A stretch of DNA of 64,000 nucleotides from G051132615 sp051132615 (GTDB lineage Bacteria > Pseudomonadota > Gammaproteobacteria > Burkholderiales > Neisseriaceae): assembly GCF_051132615.1 (NCBI RefSeq), contig NZ_CP152375.1, forward strand, positions 372,001-436,000, read 5' to 3'. Both the position numbers and the translations under genes were made by a program. Below are positions 61,042 through 64,000 of the stretch, one piece after another (position 1 is the stretch's first letter; each line of letters opens with the position of its first letter). The notes beneath the pieces were generated by a model that saw only the letters and a program-made list of their open reading frames with translations, made no database searches and had not been told where the DNA came from.

Positions 61042-63081
61042 TTATTTAATCAGTAGTGGCCATAACCAAACAGTCAATAAGCCGACTACACCAATAACCA
61101 TCACCGCCGCATACGTATAAATAAATCCTGTTTGTAGACGTTTTGTGATGCTCGCAATTACCTCAACAACCTTCGCCGCGCCATTAACCAAGCAATTATC
61201 AATCAAGAAAGTATCACCCACTTTCCAAAAGAATGTACCTAATGCACGAGACCCCTTGGCAAATACAGCAAAATACAACTCATCAAGGTAATATTTATTT
61301 TCTAATACAACATAAATTGGTTTAAATGCTGTGGCAATTTTTGCAGGAACATCCGTAAACTTAATATAGAACAACCATGCTAATACCACACCTGCTAAGG
61401 CTAAATATAATGGCGCAGTTGAAAGTGAATGAGTCACCATGGTTAAGGCACCATGGAATTCTTCACTTAATTGATACATAACAGGGTGTTTTGCTAAATC
61501 AACATAAATTGCATCTTGAAAGAATTGCCCATATACCATAGGTTCAATAGCAAAGAAGCCAATAATTACAGAAGGAATAGCCAATAAAACCAATGGTAAA
61601 GTCACAACCCATGGGCTTTCTTTCGGGTTATCGTTAGGGCCTAAACCATGATGCTCCTCATGGGCATGCACATCATCATCCTCATGATGGGTCTGTGCAG
61701 CTTGTTCTTTCCAACGTTCTTTCCCGTGGAAAACCAGAAAATAAAGGCGAAAAGAATAAAATGCCGTAATAAACACGCCAGCTAAAACAGCAAAGTAAGC
61801 AAAACCAGCTGCTGGCAACTCAGACATGCCTACTGCTTCAATAATGGTGTCTTTTGAGAAAAATCCAGAGAAAAATGGGGTACCAATTAGTGCTAGAGAA
61901 CCAAGCAACAAGGTAATCCATGTAATCGGCATGTACTTTCTCAAACCACCCATATTACGCATATCCTGATCATGGTGCATACCAATGATGACTGAACCTG
62001 CGGCTAAAAATAATAGTGCTTTAAAAAATGCATGAGTCATTACATGGAATACAGCAACAGAATAAGCAGAGGCACCTAATGCAACAGTCATGTAACCTAA
62101 TTGTGATAAAGTTGAATAAGCAATAACACGTTTAATGTCATTTTGAACAATACCCAAAAAGCCCATAAATAATGCTGTAATGGCACCAATAACCATAATG
62201 GTATTTAAAGCCACATCAGACAACTCAAAAATAGGAGACATTCTGGCAACCATAAAGATACCTGCTGTAACCATGGTCGCTGCATGAATCAAGGCAGAAA
62301 TAGGGGTTGGGCCTTCCATCGAATCAGGTAACCAAACATGTAATGGAAATTGAGCAGATTTACCCATTGCACCAACAAATAACAATAAACAGGTTACTGT
62401 GATTAAAGACCACTGCTGCCCAGGAATTAACTCGATTGTTGCACCAATAACATTTGGCAGATACGCGAACACATCATCATAGTTTAGGCTGCCACCAAAA
62501 TAAGCCAAAACTAAAGCAATGCCCAGAATAAAACCAAAGTCACCTACTCTATTCACTAAAAATGCTTTTAAATTCGCAAAAATAGCAGTAGGTTTTTTAA
62601 ACCAGAAGCCAATCAATAAATAAGACACGAGCCCTACTGCTTCCCAACCAAAGAATAGCTGAATAAAGTTATTGCTCATGACCAACATAAGCATAGAGAA
62701 GGTAAATAGAGAAATATAACTGAAAAAACGTTGATAGCCTGGATCTTCATGCATATAACCAATAGTATAAATATGCACCATTAGCGATACGCTTGTGACC
62801 ACAACTAACATGGTTGCTGTTAAGCTGTCAACTAAGAAGCCAACAGAAAAATCAATACCATTCATTGTCAACCATGTATATAAAGACTCATTGAATACCT
62901 CTGACTCTCCAATTACAAAGCCGTACAAAACGTATATAGACAATACTGCTGAAACCGCTACACCTAAAATAGCAACAGTGTGTGCTCCTCTACGGCCAAC
63001 AAGAGTGCCAAACAAGCCAGCAATAATCGCCCCCACTAGTGGTGAAAGCGCTATTAGTAAATATAAACTCATTTTATCCAT
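61042..63081 (-). CDS. nuoL: NADH-quinone oxidoreductase subunit L
   Basis: 679 residues, largest antiporter-like subunit. Marks: MHEDPGYQRFFSYISLFTFS, FFGWEAVGLVSYLLIGFW, AQFPLHVWLPDSMEGPTPIS and KRVIAYSTLSQLGYMTVALG. A His/Asp/Glu-rich insert (HHEDDDVHAHEEHHG, about residues 455-470) before the C-terminal lateral helix is a typical variable loop and may bind metal. It lies 45 bases from nuoM. Confidence 0.97.
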   Translation of the reverse strand: MDKMSLYLLIALSPLVGAIIAGLFGTLVGRRGAHTVAILGVAVSAVLSIYVLYGFVIGESEVFNESLYTWLTMNGIDFSVGFLVDSLTATMLVVVTSVSLMVHIYTIGYMHEDPGYQRFFSYISLFTFSMLMLVMSNNFIQLFFGWEAVGLVSYLLIGFWFKKPTAIFANLKAFLVNRVGDFGFILGIALVLAYFGGSLNYDDVFAYLPNVIGATIELIPGQQWSLITVTCLLLFVGAMGKSAQFPLHVWLPDSMEGPTPISALIHAATMVTAGIFMVARMSPIFELSDVALNTIMVIGAITALFMGFLGIVQNDIKRVIAYSTLSQLGYMTVALGASAYSVAVFHVMTHAFFKALLFLAAGSVIIGMHHDQDMRNMGGLRKYMPITWITLLLGSLALIGTPFFSGFFSKDTIIEAVGMSELPAAGFAYFAVLAGVFITAFYSFRLYFLVFHGKERWKEQAAQTHHEDDDVHAHEEHHGLGPNDNPKESPWVVTLPLVLLAIPSVIIGFFAIEPMVYGQFFQDAIYVDLAKHPVMYQLSEEFHGALTMVTHSLSTAPLYLALAGVVLAWLFYIKFTDVPAKIATAFKPIYVVLENKYYLDELYFAVFAKGSRALGTFFWKVGDTFLIDNCLVNGAAKVVEVIASITKRLQTGFIYTYAAVMVIGVVGLLTVWLWPLLIK

Positions 63082-63112
63082 ATTAGTTTGCTTTTCTTCT
63101 GGTTAACTTAAA

Positions 63113-63418
63113 TTAGCCTTTTAAGCTATCTAAATCTTCAATATTGATGGTGTTATGTGTTCTAAATAATAAGACTAAAATAGCCAAACCAATTGCAGAC
63201 TCAGCTGCTGCAACAGTTAAAATAAAAAACACAAAAATTTGCCCTGCCATATCACCCAAATATTGGGCGAAAGCAATGAAGTTAAAATTTACAGCCAACA
63301 ACATTAATTCAATTGACATAAGCAAAACGATGACATTCTTACGATTTGCAAAAATCCCAAAAATACTGATTGAGAATAATAATCCTGAAAGAACCAAATA
63401 GTGAGTTAAAGTAATCAT
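63113..63418 (-). CDS. nuoK: NADH-quinone oxidoreductase subunit K
   Basis: 101 residues, three helices. LSGLLFSISIFGIFANRKNV, SIELMLLAVNFNFIAFAQYL with the conserved Glu in TM2, and AAESAIGLAILVLLFR with the Glu in TM3. Part of the membrane arm of complex I next to NuoJ. Confidence 0.97.
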   Translation of the reverse strand: MITLTHYLVLSGLLFSISIFGIFANRKNVIVLLMSIELMLLAVNFNFIAFAQYLGDMAGQIFVFFILTVAAAESAIGLAILVLLFRTHNTINIEDLDSLKG

Positions 63419-63430
63419 TTTTTGTATTCC

Positions 63431-64000
63431 TTATTTTGTTGTATCAGATGGCGATTCAGGAACATCTTGTGCTTCTTCTGTGACGCCTTCAATTTCTACT
63501 TCTGCACTCATCTGAACCACTCTGACTCGCTCTTTTGGTCGTGCTTTAACCTGATCAGCAGGATTCACTCTCTTAACATCTGTACGTTTGCGATGAGTTA
63601 AAGCAATAGCCGCAACCATACCTAAAACCAATAAAACTGAAGCTAACTCAAAAGGCATTAAATAAGTTGTATACAATTGCAAACCCAGTTCACGTATATT
63701 ATTGTAATCAGCGGGTAATGGTTTTAAACCATTAAAACTGACTAAATTCATTTGTGGGTTTGTTAAAATTAATGTGATCTCAATGGCAATAACAGCACCA
63801 ACGATTAAAGCAATCGGTAAGTTTTTCCAAAATCCCTTACGTATTTCTTCCAAATTGACATCAAGCATCATGACAACAAAAAGGAACAAGACCATTACTG
63901 CACCGACATAAACCAAAACCAGCACAATCGCTAAGAACTCTGCTTGCATTAACATCCATAGGCCAGCACTGGTCACAAAAGCCAACACAAGGAATAGCAC
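63431..64000 (-). CDS. nuoJ: NADH-quinone oxidoreductase subunit J (5' end outside window)
   Basis: At least 189 residues are visible. The sequence opens inside what is normally the second helix (LFLVLAFVTSAGLWMLMQAE), so the true start lies beyond base 64000. LAIVLVLVYVGAVMVLFLFV is the NuoJ mark. The tail after the last helix is long and charged (RKRTDVKRVNPADQVKARPK then EVEIEGVTEEAQDVPESPSD), longer than in most NuoJ proteins. Confidence 0.95.
   Translation of the reverse strand: MLFLVLAFVTSAGLWMLMQAEFLAIVLVLVYVGAVMVLFLFVVMMLDVNLEEIRKGFWKNLPIALIVGAVIAIEITLILTNPQMNLVSFNGLKPLPADYNNIRELGLQLYTTYLMPFELASVLLVLGMVAAIALTHRKRTDVKRVNPADQVKARPKERVRVVQMSAEVEIEGVTEEAQDVPESPSDTTK

Noticed and set aside
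1..64000. CRISPR arrays, rRNA, tRNA or complete insertion sequences
   Set aside because: None was recognised: no regularly spaced repeats with unique spacers, no tRNA-like cloverleaf near the recombinase, and no transposase frame.

Overview
The window looks like a low-GC betaproteobacterial chromosome, most likely Neisseriales. Reasons: the septation protein / YciI / BolA / parvulin block, a lipoprotein DsbC and a class II aldolase that by memory resemble the Neisseria versions, DUF2818 directly after nuoN, and a type IV secretion system (T4SS) with a gene order like the gonococcal genetic island (GGI). The genus cannot be fixed by eye.

Layout. (1) 1-16134, minus strand: one long operon for an F-type T4SS. 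In transcription order it holds a lytic transglycosylase, an OmpA-like lipoprotein, traA pilin, traL, traE, traK, traB, a small unknown, dsbC, traV, traC, trbI, an S26 peptidase, traW, traU, trbC, two adjacent TraN-like genes, a small unknown and traF (cut by the window edge). (2) 16135-16788: a 654 bp non-coding divergent region with a nearly identical 37 bp element on each side (inverted), a perfect 15 bp hairpin and several short repeats; it is a candidate control region and oriT. (3) 16789-22876, plus strand: DNA-processing operon with three small genes (one ribbon-helix-helix-like), the MOBH relaxase TraI, coupling protein TraD and a DUF4400 membrane protein. (4) 22877-36600: accessory region. 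It carries two long paralogous toxin-like proteins (941 and 1019 aa) with a shared N-terminal repeat module and no Sec signal, each followed by a small putative immunity gene. Behind the second lies a row of displaced toxin ends, immunity genes and a duplicated linker. Between the two loci are a tyrosine recombinase and an rtcB-prfH RNA repair / ribosome rescue pair whose rtcB lacks a normal start. (5) 36631-64000: ordinary chromosome. It includes cyclophilins, parvulins, bolA-yciI-yciB, a Sel1 protein, a dehydrogenase, a DUF218 protein, fba, ppsR/ppsA, an EAL protein, a Dus enzyme, an RNA methyltransferase, dsbC, livHMGF and the distal complex I genes nuoJKLMN.

How it works together. TraI would nick and carry DNA, TraD would bring it to the channel, and TraC plus the TraB/K/V/E/L envelope complex and TraA/W/U/N/F/TrbC would build pilus and channel. 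The many cysteine-rich tra proteins explain the dedicated DsbC. The toxin proteins on the same island have no visible secretion signal, so delivery by this T4SS is a testable inference, not a demonstrated fact. Most of the housekeeping genes end in clear hairpin terminators, which are listed.
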